From assembly GCF_963975415.1 (NCBI RefSeq), contig NZ_CAXBGN010000002.1:248001-312000 (forward strand): a stretch of DNA of 64,000 nucleotides, given 5' to 3'. A model generated the notes under the pieces. That model ran no database searches. It was given only the letters and a program-made list of their open reading frames with translations, and was not told where the DNA came from. The position numbers were made by a program, and so were the translations under genes. The stretch comes from Kriegella sp963975415. GTDB lineage: Bacteria; Bacteroidota; Bacteroidia; Flavobacteriales; Flavobacteriaceae. This document shows positions 8,898 to 16,936 of this stretch, one piece after another (position 1 is the first letter of the stretch; each line of letters opens with the position of its first letter).

Positions 8898-8915
8898 CCT
8901 TGCTTGTCAGCAAGG
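8898..8915. repeat. CCTTGC/GCAAGG hairpin
   Basis: Perfect 6-bp arms with a TTGTCA loop, four bases upstream of the next palindrome. CTCCCC at 8890-8895 could pair alternatively with GGGGAG at 8937-8942 and enclose both hairpins in a three-way structure. Confidence 0.5.
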
Positions 8916-8919
8916 CCAT

Positions 8920-8939
8920 CCCTCTTTTAATAAAGAGGG
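8920..8939. repeat. CCCTCTTT/AAAGAGGG hairpin
   Basis: Perfect 8-bp arms around a TAAT loop. It lacks a following T-run, so a terminator role is not supported on the plus strand. Its arms overlap an alternative outer pairing with 8890-8895. Confidence 0.5.
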
Positions 8940-9211
8940 GAGCCTCCTAGATTACACATTTTGTTAAAAAATCGAATCGAGGGTAGCTCCTCCTTTTTCG
9001 AAGGGAGGTGGATTCACCGTAGGGTTATATTTAAATTATCTATAGTCGGGGTAAAAACAAACTGCCTTTTCTCCTGACTGTAACGCCAAGATTCATTCCC
9101 TTCTTTAAAGAAAATAGGAGAGCACACAAATAGGGCATTTGACCAAAAAATCGAATTTTGCAGCGTTCTAAAGCGATTAAAGATATACTTCCTTAAGATT
9201 CGCTGTAAAAT

Positions 9212-9304
9212 TCAAAAAACTCCTAAAAAGACAAAACCGATACGAATATCGGTCTTAAGGCTGCTAACTCAAACAAAATTGTAATCTGAACACCACAAAA
9301 ATGG
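9212..9304. repeat. Direct repeat copy A (~93 bp) upstream of the BNR gene
   Basis: This 93-bp sequence recurs nearly identically at 10941-11031 in the same orientation. The differences are a few single-base changes and 1-2-base length changes near the A-runs. It contains a hairpin, CCGATA-CGAA-TATCGG (9237-9252), followed by TCTTAAGGCTGC. Together the two copies bracket a ~1.6-kb segment whose only gene is the secreted BNR protein. It could be a dispersed repeat family or the direct repeats of an integrated segment. Confidence 0.75.
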
Positions 9305-9567
9305 CATTTTCATTGACCAATACAGTTATCTTATGCTTATGATAAGGTTACTATAAAAGTTCTTCCAACATTTATTTGATGCCGATCTTATAAAGATAAA
9401 AGGGCTATCAATCGTAGGTTTCGGTTTTTGTATGATTATTTCGACCATTGCCATCACCAATACAATTTTAACATTCCATTGAATCATTAACCATGTAAGC
9501 CCTAAAAAGAGTTAATATATTATTTACAAATAATGCAATATCATGTGTTTCAACAGAAAGTTTAGAA

Positions 9568-9575
9568 TATGTTTG
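9568..9575 (+). promoter_or_regulatory. Candidate Bacteroidota -7 element before the BNR gene
   Basis: TATGTTTG matches the Bacteroidota sigma-ABfr -7 consensus TAnnTTTG exactly and lies 46 nt upstream of the ATG at 9622. No clean TTTG -33 box is seen; TGTTTC near 9546-9551 is the closest, at a short spacing. Medium-low confidence. Confidence 0.4.
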
Positions 9576-9621
9576 TAGGGTTAGGCTTGCATATATCATT
9601 CAAATCACCAATTACCATTAC

Positions 9622-10881
9622 ATGAAAACATTAGACTATTCCCTTTTCAACATACTCTTTGCCCTTTCAATCTCTTATTTTTCTAGCACAAATCTTTCTG
9701 CTCAGCAAAAGCGCATTACCAATACTTCAGAATCACGTACATCGCAAGCAAACTTTAATCCTGAATACGAAAAAATTAAATCAAGAGTAAGTTATGTCCC
9801 GGGAATTAAAGTTATCAGGGGAGAAACCCAAGTAATTGTTCCAGAGCATAAAAGCTTTTGCCCCGCTGGCAGCGTTTTCAAATACAATAATGGTGACATT
9901 CATGTTTTTGATAGACGATCAAATAATGGCGGAAAAACATGGCAACAAGCCGAGCATATACTGGAAAATTCGACCTATCAATATCCTCAACCTGATGGTG
10001 AAGTGGTTATGTTCCGTTCACAAAATGCAGCCGGCGGTTCTTCAAGCGCGGGCCGACCAGAAATTTCGCTTCAAAAAACGGATACGAAAGGCGTTTTTGA
10101 AGCTGACTTTTTTCGTTCCAACGACAATGGAATTACAAGAGAAGCAGATCCTGCCAAAATATTCTTACCAGAAGCATTAAGTCATTTGATTGGTGTTTTA
10201 TGCCGTAAAATTGTTAGACTGAAAGACGGAAGCCTGTTAGTAAGTATGTATGGCAGAGATCCAAAAGGTAATAATATTGAAAAACAATTTCGTACCATTG
10301 CTTTACGATCTAAAGATCGAGGTAAGACATGGCACTACCTATCAACAATTGCATTTGATGGAAAAGAAGATGTTCGAGGGGAAGGCTTCGACGAGGCATC
10401 GCTCTTAGTTCTCGACAATGGCAAAATTCTTAGCTTTATGAGATCAGGTGCTAGCTACCAAGCGTCATTGGGCAGCTTTAATAATAACGACTGGGATACA
10501 AAAATGCCCTTCGGTTATGGTAAGCAGACCCCGATTTATATGAGTACCTCAAATGATGGTGGAAATAATTGGAGCACTGCAGATCCGATTACGACCCATG
10601 GTGTCTGGCCTGATGCACTTCAATTGGAGAACGGTATCATCGCCCTCAGCTATGGTCGACCCGGAAATTGGCTTATGTTCAACGATAACAAAAGTGAAAG
10701 TTGGGGCCCAATTATCCCATTCTACAATGATATTTATCCCCCTGATTGTGGTAATTATTTTTCCATAGAAGAGGTTGCCCCAAATATTCTGTTAGTTGTT
10801 TATCCGCGAACAAACCCTAATGACCATTGGAAAAGTGAACTTGTTGGCACATTTTTTCAAGTGAAGGACGTAGTAGAATAG
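9622..10881 (+). CDS. Secreted BNR-repeat (sialidase-like) protein
   Basis: The 419-aa protein begins with a plausible signal peptide (hydrophobic core, cleavage after NLSAQQ). It contains at least three Asp-box-like turns, SNNGGKTW, SKDRGKTW and SNDGGNNW, typical of six-bladed sialidase-type beta-propellers. An RxGA-type arginine (MRSGASYQ) and SYGRPGNW are present, but the arginine triad of true sialidases cannot be assigned with confidence. It most likely binds or cleaves glycans outside the cytoplasm; substrate unknown. It stands alone, with non-coding DNA on both sides and near-identical ~92-bp direct repeats bracketing it. A consensus-like -7 box lies 46 nt upstream. Confidence 0.8.
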   Translation: MKTLDYSLFNILFALSISYFSSTNLSAQQKRITNTSESRTSQANFNPEYEKIKSRVSYVPGIKVIRGETQVIVPEHKSFCPAGSVFKYNNGDIHVFDRRSNNGGKTWQQAEHILENSTYQYPQPDGEVVMFRSQNAAGGSSSAGRPEISLQKTDTKGVFEADFFRSNDNGITREADPAKIFLPEALSHLIGVLCRKIVRLKDGSLLVSMYGRDPKGNNIEKQFRTIALRSKDRGKTWHYLSTIAFDGKEDVRGEGFDEASLLVLDNGKILSFMRSGASYQASLGSFNNNDWDTKMPFGYGKQTPIYMSTSNDGGNNWSTADPITTHGVWPDALQLENGIIALSYGRPGNWLMFNDNKSESWGPIIPFYNDIYPPDCGNYFSIEEVAPNILLVVYPRTNPNDHWKSELVGTFFQVKDVVE

Positions 10882-10940
10882 CCCATAATTTTTTAAATAA
10901 AGAACTTTAAAGTTTGCATCGATGTAAAATAATGCCATTC

Positions 10941-11031
10941 TCAAAAACTCCTAAAAAGACAAAACCGATACGAATATCGGTCTTAAGGCTGCTAACTCAA
11001 ACAAACTGTAATTTGAACACCACAAAAATGG
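10941..11031. repeat. Direct repeat copy B (~91 bp) downstream of the BNR gene
   Basis: Second copy of the repeat at 9212-9304, same orientation, with the same CCGATA-CGAA-TATCGG hairpin (10965-10980). It begins 59 nt after the BNR stop codon and could form a hairpin in the 3' end of the transcript. No target-site duplication or transposase is visible. Confidence 0.75.
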
Positions 11032-11113
11032 TTAATTTCTGCGTGAATCAGGTAAAGCAATGATTACCCTTACGTTATATAAATGTGGAAAGACGATGTA
11101 AGTACCTACTCCT

Positions 11114-12181
11114 TTATCGATACGACTGCAAAACATCATGGATAAATGTCATCTTATCAATAACCGGGGTCGAAATTACAAAGGGGTATACATCGGGAAT
11201 ACCCATGGATCGATTGACACTATTCAATGCAGAAAATAAAGGAATACATAAATCTACAACCTTTTTAAAATCTTGTTCTTGATATGGGTCGAACACGGCA
11301 TTCATTTCTAAACTGTTGTCACTACTTAACCTTGGGTTGACGCCAATTCCATAAAAATAAGCAGTTTCGGTAGTATCCATTAAATGCAGGTAGTGTGCCC
11401 AAGTTTCCGCCCAGTCTTCCCACGGGTGAGATGAGGCATATTCACTTATAAAGCTATTTCGCCAATTATTCGCTGGGCCATTGTTATAATAGCGGTCGAG
11501 GGCATTGGCATACGATTCTCTTTCATCACCAAAAACAGTTCTAAAATTATGGAGTAAATTATGGTTGTTTCGAATCAGGCGATCCCAGTAGTAATGCCCG
11601 ACCTCATGCCTAAAATGACCGATCAGTGTTCGATATTTTTCTGACATTTTCATTTTCATCTGCTCTCGCAGTACACTATCGGCCTCCGACACCAAAATAG
11701 TAATAACGCCATTGGCATGCCCAGTCATGGGTTTATTCTTGGTTTCATCAACATCTTCCTTCGAAACAAAATCGAAACATAACCCACGGTCACTAAACTG
11801 TTGTTTACTTTCAATAGGTAAATTAAGCCGACGCAACTGAAAAATAAGCCTATGCTTGGCAATTTCAAGTTTTTCCCACTTTTTTCGATTTTTATCCACA
11901 CCCAAGTTTGGTATAGTTCTATTGAGGAAACATGCAGAACACAAACCGCCCGAAACATTGTCTATCGGAACCAACCAATTACAGAGTTGGTATTGATTGT
12001 TCGCACAATATTTAAAAACGGCGTTGTTCTCTTGAGAAAGAGACCATTGATTCAAAGTAGGTGCCAAAGCAATAAGATCTAGTTTACTTTCTAAAAACCC
12101 TAATAGATGGCCACAACTTTCACAGGTATTATTTTCAAAAAAAACCGGACTTGAGCAATGCTGACATTGAAATAATTTCAT
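11114..12181 (-). CDS. Putative zinc-binding metallopeptidase with N-terminal zinc ribbon
   Basis: The 355-aa protein begins with a zinc ribbon of two CxxC pairs (CQHC near residue 5 and CESCG near residue 19). Further in, a second cysteine group (about residues 63-85) may also bind metal. The central FRHEVGHYYW is an HExxH zincin motif with GH, followed about 30 residues later by FGDERESYANALDRYY, which could supply the third ligand. This arrangement fits the family annotated as putative zinc-binding metallopeptidase (zinc ribbon plus Peptidase_Mx). There is no signal peptide, so it is probably cytoplasmic. Substrates are unknown. It is co-directional with the pseudouridine synthase upstream (50 nt). 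Confidence 0.85.
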   Translation of the reverse strand: MKLFQCQHCSSPVFFENNTCESCGHLLGFLESKLDLIALAPTLNQWSLSQENNAVFKYCANNQYQLCNWLVPIDNVSGGLCSACFLNRTIPNLGVDKNRKKWEKLEIAKHRLIFQLRRLNLPIESKQQFSDRGLCFDFVSKEDVDETKNKPMTGHANGVITILVSEADSVLREQMKMKMSEKYRTLIGHFRHEVGHYYWDRLIRNNHNLLHNFRTVFGDERESYANALDRYYNNGPANNWRNSFISEYASSHPWEDWAETWAHYLHLMDTTETAYFYGIGVNPRLSSDNSLEMNAVFDPYQEQDFKKVVDLCIPLFSALNSVNRSMGIPDVYPFVISTPVIDKMTFIHDVLQSYR

Positions 12182-12231
12182 CGCAACGTGTAAATAGGAT
12201 ACTATTTTTCAAAAAATGGCCTTTGGCCTTG

Positions 12232-13092
12232 TTACTTGATCATTCCCAAATTAATGACCTCTTGCTCGGTCAAATAGCGCCAGTGCCCTCGTGGTAAGTC
12301 TTTTTTAGTCAAACTGGCGTACACAACCCTATCCAACTTAACGACTTCATATTCCAAAGCCTTAAAAATACGACGAACGATATCGTTTCGTGTACTTAAA
12401 ATCTCCATACCCACTTGGTTTTTTGCCGCATTATCAACATAACTGACATCAGCAACCTTGACCATTTTATCATCTACCAGAATACCTTCTTGTATTTTCT
12501 TTAAATCGGCACTTCGCAAGTGTTTGTTCAACTCGATGTGATAGATTTTTCGCAATCCGTTTTTAGGGCTATTTAGTCGCTTGGTCAGTTCCCCATCATT
12601 TGTAAAGAGTAAAAGCCCCGTGGTTTCCTTACCCAATTTGCCCACAGGGTTCAAGGTAGATTTTGATGCCTTTGAAATTAGTCCCACGGCACTTCTTCTG
12701 CCTTGCTCATCTCGAGTCGTGGTCACAAAATCTTTTGGTTTATTCAGTAGTACGTATTCCTTCTTTTCAGGATTCAACAAACGACCGTCAAACTTAACCT
12801 CATCGGTCAATTTTACCTTATAGCCCATTTCGGTAATAGGTTTGCCGTTTACCGTGATGTTTCCTGCGGTGATATATATATCGGCATCCCTGCGGGAACA
12901 CACCCCTGAATTGGCCACATACTTGTTCAATCGAATCAAGCCGGTGTCTTTTTGTTTTTGGGGAGCAGATTGCTGCGAATCATTTCTCTTTTTTATGGGA
13001 GCATTCCCCCTGGCATAACTTTTCTTTCGAAATGTTCCCCCCTGTCTTCCTGATGCCCGCTTATCTCCACCCTTCGAATCTGACCTGTTCAT
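12232..13092 (-). CDS. RsuA/RluB-family pseudouridine synthase lacking the catalytic Asp
   Basis: The 286-aa protein has a basic, low-complexity N-terminus (about 1-50), an S4 RNA-binding domain (IRLNKYVANSGVCSRRDA, about 53-95) and an RsuA/RluB/E/F-type catalytic fold. The family motif G-R-L-D-x-x-T-x-G-L reads GKLGKETTGL here, so the catalytic aspartate position (residue 154, codon 12631-12633) is glycine and the preceding arginine is lysine. The later R-N-x-x-V-R-R-x-F motif survives as RNDIVRRIF. The fold and RNA-binding parts look intact and the frame is undamaged. It may be a non-catalytic RNA-binding paralogue, for example in ribosome assembly, or a gene losing function. The basic tail supports rRNA or ribosome association. 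Confidence 0.88.
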   Translation of the reverse strand: MNRSDSKGGDKRASGRQGGTFRKKSYARGNAPIKKRNDSQQSAPQKQKDTGLIRLNKYVANSGVCSRRDADIYITAGNITVNGKPITEMGYKVKLTDEVKFDGRLLNPEKKEYVLLNKPKDFVTTTRDEQGRRSAVGLISKASKSTLNPVGKLGKETTGLLLFTNDGELTKRLNSPKNGLRKIYHIELNKHLRSADLKKIQEGILVDDKMVKVADVSYVDNAAKNQVGMEILSTRNDIVRRIFKALEYEVVKLDRVVYASLTKKDLPRGHWRYLTEQEVINLGMIK

Positions 13093-13339
13093 GATTATAA
13101 CTTTTACGCAAAGATACGTATCGCCATGGTATAACCTATTGACTTAAGCATTTATATGGTCGAATTCCCCAAATACTACAACGCATAAAGTTACGCTTCA
13201 AACTCAAAGGTTTTATGACCTTTGAATGGAAAATTAGGGTATCATCAAAAACGTATTCCAAAACTATTTCGGCCTCCCGGAAGTATGGCAAGCCACGTTT
13301 GTATCACAGCAACCGCTTTGGCAGACATTAAATAATCGA
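13093..13339. other. Intergenic region with one hairpin
   Basis: The 247 nt between the pseudouridine synthase start and the UbiA stop contain no credible gene. The one clear structure is a perfect 8-bp hairpin, TCAAAGGT/ACCTTTGA (13204-13225), with a 6-base loop and no T-run. Some short reading frames on the minus strand are broken by stops. Confidence 0.5.
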
Positions 13340-14245
13340 CTATAAAATACGATTAAGCACTAAATCTACATTAATCAATAGTATGCTAAAAACTCCGACC
13401 ACGATAATCAACTTTAAAATATTATGAAGACCAACATAATGTAATTTCGTTTTGGCCTTCCATAACATAATCAAAAATAGTACTAACAAAAAAATGCATC
13501 CTATAAAATAGAGGTACATATAACCTACATCGAAATAATTGATCAATAATAGTGATGGCAATAAGGTCAATAAAATCAATACACTGATACAACGTTTTGA
13601 AAATCGCACTCCGTATAAAACAGGAATGGTTTTATAATTCTGTGCCAAATCCCCGGCAATATTCTCTAGGTCTTTAATCATTTCACGTACCAAAATCAAT
13701 AAAAAAAGAAACATGGCATGTACAAAAATGACCGTAGCAAAATTTTTATAATGAACAAATACCGCAAAAAACGGAGCAATAGCCAAGATAGCGGACACCA
13801 CATTACCGATAAAAGCTATTCTTTTTAGCTTATGTGAATACAGCCAAATTCCGAAAATATAAATTGAAAAAAATAGTACAGCTCTAAAGGAAACATAGCT
13901 CGCGGCAAAAACGGCTAAAAAATTAAGAACAAAGTAGGTCGAGAGTTTAAAGCGCTGGCTCACCAATCGATCCAACATGCTTTTTGTAGGCTTATTGATC
14001 AGGTCTTTTTCCGCATCATAAAAATTATTAATGATATACCCACCCGCAATAACCAATGCCGATGCGAGTACGATAGCAAATAAGTTGAAATCAAAAACGA
14101 CCTCTCGCAAAGGCAGGTCAGGAGCTAAAATGTAAATCGATGCCAAGTATTGGGCTGCAACGATCATTAAAATGTTGTACCCCCGTACCACAGAAAACAG
14201 ACTCAATAACTTTAAAAGCAAGAGTTTGTTTTTTCTACTGAACAT
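13340..14245 (-). CDS. UbiA-family prenyltransferase
   Basis: This is an integral membrane protein of 301 aa with about eight to nine hydrophobic helices. The prenyl-diphosphate site is visible as NNFYDAEKDLINKPTK (the NDxxDxxxD-type motif), and the second Asp-rich loop as EMIKDLENIAGD. UbiA enzymes attach an isoprenoid chain to an aromatic or glycerol-phosphate acceptor. In flavobacteria such genes next to mevalonate genes are often labelled geranylgeranylglycerol-phosphate geranylgeranyltransferase, but the acceptor cannot be read from the sequence. It lies 20 nt downstream of mevalonate kinase on the same strand, so the operon makes and probably uses isoprenoid units. Confidence 0.88.
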   Translation of the reverse strand: MFSRKNKLLLLKLLSLFSVVRGYNILMIVAAQYLASIYILAPDLPLREVVFDFNLFAIVLASALVIAGGYIINNFYDAEKDLINKPTKSMLDRLVSQRFKLSTYFVLNFLAVFAASYVSFRAVLFFSIYIFGIWLYSHKLKRIAFIGNVVSAILAIAPFFAVFVHYKNFATVIFVHAMFLFLLILVREMIKDLENIAGDLAQNYKTIPVLYGVRFSKRCISVLILLTLLPSLLLINYFDVGYMYLYFIGCIFLLVLFLIMLWKAKTKLHYVGLHNILKLIIVVGVFSILLINVDLVLNRIL

Positions 14246-14265
14246 TATAAGTATATGGGTACTGA

Positions 14266-15204
14266 CTAAAAGTTATATACGACTTCTAAATTATAATCTT
14301 TCAAGGCTTTCTTAGCCTTATCGATATCTTCGGTAAAACCCAAAATATAACCGCCGCCACCCGATCCACAGAGTTTTAGATAATAATCGTTTGATTCGAT
14401 ACCTTGTTTCCATAGTTGATGGAACTTTACTGGAATCATAGGTTTGAAATTATCCAAGACCACATGGGAAAGCTGTTTCAGGTTGCCAAAAAGTGACTTG
14501 ACGTTGCCATTTACAAAATCTTCAACACAGGCATCGGTATGTTTAATGAATTGATTCTTCAACATATTGCGAAAACCCTCATGTTTCATCTTCTCCATGA
14601 ACAATTGTACCATAGGCGCTGTTTCGCCTGTTGAACCGCTATCTAATAAGAAGACGGCCCCTTTGCCTTCACTATTTTGCGAAGGTATGCTAGTTGATTC
14701 AATATTATCTTTGGAGTTTATAAGAATCGGCAAACTCAAATAACTGTTCAAGGGATCAAGTCCCGAAGATTTGCCATGAAAGAAAGATTCCATTTTACCA
14801 AAAATCAATTTCAGTTTTAAAAGCTTTTCACGGGTAAGGTTTTCTAAAATAGTGATTTTATCCTCCGCATATTTATCATAAATCGCGGCGACTAAAGCCC
14901 CGCTGCTTCCAACCCCATAACCTTGAGGAATCGAACTGTCAAAATACATTCCCCCATCAACATCATTGCGTAGGCTCTCAAAATTAAAAGAGACCATTTT
15001 GGGGTACTTATGGTGTAGGTCTTCAAGATAATTCACAAACTTCCGCAAATGTCCATTGGATTCAATGGCAATTTTAGAAGGATTCTCATCTGTCTTTAAA
15101 GCTCCTTTAAAAAAATTATAGGGAATGGATAATCCTTTGGAATCTTTGATGATGCCATATTCTCCAAATAGGAGAATTTTAGAATAAAACAGGGGTCCTT
15201 TCAT
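14266..15204 (-). CDS. Mevalonate kinase (GHMP kinase family)
   Basis: The 312-aa GHMP kinase has all three family motifs: an N-terminal KILLFGEYGI, the ATP-binding GYGVGSSGALVAAI (about residues 91-104), and a C-terminal CGSGGGGYILGF. It phosphorylates mevalonate with ATP in the cytoplasm. The assignment to mevalonate rather than another sugar or polyol comes from its position between diphosphomevalonate decarboxylase and a UbiA enzyme. Flavobacteriaceae use the mevalonate route to isopentenyl diphosphate. No phosphomevalonate kinase is in the window. Confidence 0.88.
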   Translation of the reverse strand: MKGPLFYSKILLFGEYGIIKDSKGLSIPYNFFKGALKTDENPSKIAIESNGHLRKFVNYLEDLHHKYPKMVSFNFESLRNDVDGGMYFDSSIPQGYGVGSSGALVAAIYDKYAEDKITILENLTREKLLKLKLIFGKMESFFHGKSSGLDPLNSYLSLPILINSKDNIESTSIPSQNSEGKGAVFLLDSGSTGETAPMVQLFMEKMKHEGFRNMLKNQFIKHTDACVEDFVNGNVKSLFGNLKQLSHVVLDNFKPMIPVKFHQLWKQGIESNDYYLKLCGSGGGGYILGFTEDIDKAKKALKDYNLEVVYNF

Positions 15205-15265
15205 AATTTATCGTTGATCCGGGAAAGTTAGTATAACGTTGCTTTGACGTTATTATGACAAAAAG

Positions 15266-16348
15266 TTACATTTTTTTCGCCCCAAATCCAATTTTGTCGC
15301 AAAGATACTGCTGGTTTTCACAATATGCAACTAGTTCGTTTTTAATAAATTGAAGGGTTATATCCTTTTCATGTTCGGGATATAGCACATGCACGTTGGC
15401 CCCCGCATCCAATGTAAAACAGACATGGGCTTTATTTGCCTCACGAAACGCCCATATCTTATTGATGATTTCCAATGTGTTGGGTTTCATTAAAATAAAA
15501 TATGGGTGACTTGTCATCATCATGGCGTGCAAGGTTAGCGCCTCACTTTCGACAATGGCGATAAATCGGTCCAAATTTCCGTTTGCAAACACTTGTTGCA
15601 GCTCAGAAAGGTTGTTATGCGCTTGTTCGAAACGCTGCGTGGCAAAAGGGTGATTATGCATCAGATCATGACCAACCGTACTGCTGACTTGTTTTTGCCC
15701 TTTATCTACCAAAAGAATGGTGTCTTGATAATTCTCAAATACGTTGTGAACTTTATAAGGGTACCCGATTCCAAATAGATCGGAGCTTCCTTCGGTATCG
15801 TCATGATCCCCCCACTGTACTATAGGCCCTTCAATGCTACGACAAGCACTACCAGACCCCAAACGTGATAAAAAAGAAGCTTTTTTCTTAAAAAACCTAG
15901 AGGTCATCGCCGGATTCATTTGGCGATCTAAATCCATTAGGCAAAGTGCCAATGCTGACATTCCCGATGCTGATGAAGCGATGCCACTGCTATGTGGAAA
16001 TGAATTTGAAGTCTCAATTATAAAATGATAATCCCTTAAAAAAGGAAGGTATTTTTCCACTCTTGCGAAAAAAGTCTCAATTTTAGGTTCAAAATCCTTT
16101 TTGGGGTTGCCTTCAAAAAACAGCTCGAAAGAAAAAGGGCCTTGACTTTGGGTAAGCTTGGCATAGGAAACCGAGGTTGTCGTGGCAGCAATATCCAAGG
16201 TAAAACTTATAGAAGGGTTCGCCGGAATCTGATTTCTCTTCTTACCCCAATATTTAACCAGCGCAATATTGCTAGGTGCGCTCCAAGTTGCCTTTCCACT
16301 CTTTATCTGATGCGAATACCCAGAAGGTACAAAGTCATTTTCTGTCAT
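15266..16348 (-). CDS. mvaD: Diphosphomevalonate decarboxylase
   Basis: This enzyme converts mevalonate 5-diphosphate to isopentenyl diphosphate with ATP and release of CO2. The signature APSNIALVKYWGKK near the N-terminus, the conserved NPSISFTL, and the GHMP loop HSSGIASSASGMSAL are all present, as is SRLGSGSACRSI. An in-frame ATG at 16387 would add 13 residues (MRLKTIF...), but the family normally begins close to MTENDFVPSGY, so 16348 is preferred. It is the first gene of a leftward three-gene group: decarboxylase, mevalonate kinase, UbiA. Confidence 0.93.
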   Translation of the reverse strand: MTENDFVPSGYSHQIKSGKATWSAPSNIALVKYWGKKRNQIPANPSISFTLDIAATTTSVSYAKLTQSQGPFSFELFFEGNPKKDFEPKIETFFARVEKYLPFLRDYHFIIETSNSFPHSSGIASSASGMSALALCLMDLDRQMNPAMTSRFFKKKASFLSRLGSGSACRSIEGPIVQWGDHDDTEGSSDLFGIGYPYKVHNVFENYQDTILLVDKGQKQVSSTVGHDLMHNHPFATQRFEQAHNNLSELQQVFANGNLDRFIAIVESEALTLHAMMMTSHPYFILMKPNTLEIINKIWAFREANKAHVCFTLDAGANVHVLYPEHEKDITLQFIKNELVAYCENQQYLCDKIGFGAKKM

Positions 16349-16441
16349 GGGCCGTATAATTTGGGCAAAGATAGTTTTTAACCGCATTTGCTTTCGTGCT
16401 AATTAAAATAAATCGCTACTTTAGACAATACATGCCTCATT

Positions 16442-16918
16442 TTGAAAAAGAAACTATTCTATATCAGTATTGCCGTCGCCGTTTGTTTGGTAATCGGGTT
16501 TCTATCGAGTTTCGCAGTACACAGTTCAGTAAATGATTGGTATGAAGCGCTCGATAAGCCGAGTTATAACCCCCCAAACTGGATTTTCGCACCCGTATGG
16601 ATAACTTTATATATCATGATGGGTATTGCCGCTGGAATCGTTTGGGCGAGAGGATTTTATCATATCTGGGTAAAAACGGCCCTTTACCATTTTTGTTTTC
16701 AATTACTGCTTAATGCCTCGTGGAGCATCGTATTCTTTGGCTTTAAAGCTCCTTTTCTGGCCTTGCTGGTCATTGTCATGTTACTGATTCTTGTTCTCTT
16801 GACCATAAGATGGTTCAAGGTGGTAAATACCACAGCAGCCTATTTGCTCATCCCCTATTTTTTCTGGGTTTGTTTTGCTACTATTCTCAACTATAAAATT
16901 TGGGCATTGAATTCTTAA
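16442..16918 (+). CDS. TspO/MBR family membrane protein
   Basis: The 158-aa protein has five hydrophobic segments and the TspO signatures: WYEALDKPSYNPPNWIF after helix 1, PVWITLYIMMG in helix 2, and NASWSIVFFGF in helix 4. TspO proteins bind porphyrins and related tetrapyrroles and are linked to oxidative or light responses; the exact role differs between bacteria. The only usable start in frame is a TTG at 16442, directly followed by the KKK-rich membrane leader; an ATG at 16432 is in another frame. It is divergent from the mevalonate group. Confidence 0.92.
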   Translation: MKKKLFYISIAVAVCLVIGFLSSFAVHSSVNDWYEALDKPSYNPPNWIFAPVWITLYIMMGIAAGIVWARGFYHIWVKTALYHFCFQLLLNASWSIVFFGFKAPFLALLVIVMLLILVLLTIRWFKVVNTTAAYLLIPYFFWVCFATILNYKIWALNS

Positions 16919-16936
16919 AATTGGTCCTTAATCAAT

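Larger units (their letters stand above)
8480..9211. other. Gene-poor stretch rich in palindromes
   Basis: About 0.7 kb after argH has no credible gene. A 77-codon frame at 8655-8888 crosses several inverted repeats and is judged spurious. The DNA instead contains a chain of G/C-rich hairpins embedded in A/T-rich sequence (listed separately at 8777-8802, 8804-8827, 8898-8915 and 8920-8939), plus a TTCTTTAAAGAA palindrome at 9101-9112 and a further CCTCC/GGAGG pair near 8989-9008. This looks like accumulated dispersed repeats or remnants of small mobile elements. The stretch ends at the first copy of the ~92-bp direct repeat. Confidence 0.6.

Noticed and set aside
9212..11031. Integron gene cassette (attC-like repeats flanking one gene)
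   Set aside because: The repeats lack the paired RYYYAAC/GTTRRRY core sites of attC and no integrase is nearby. A generic direct repeat is all that is supported.
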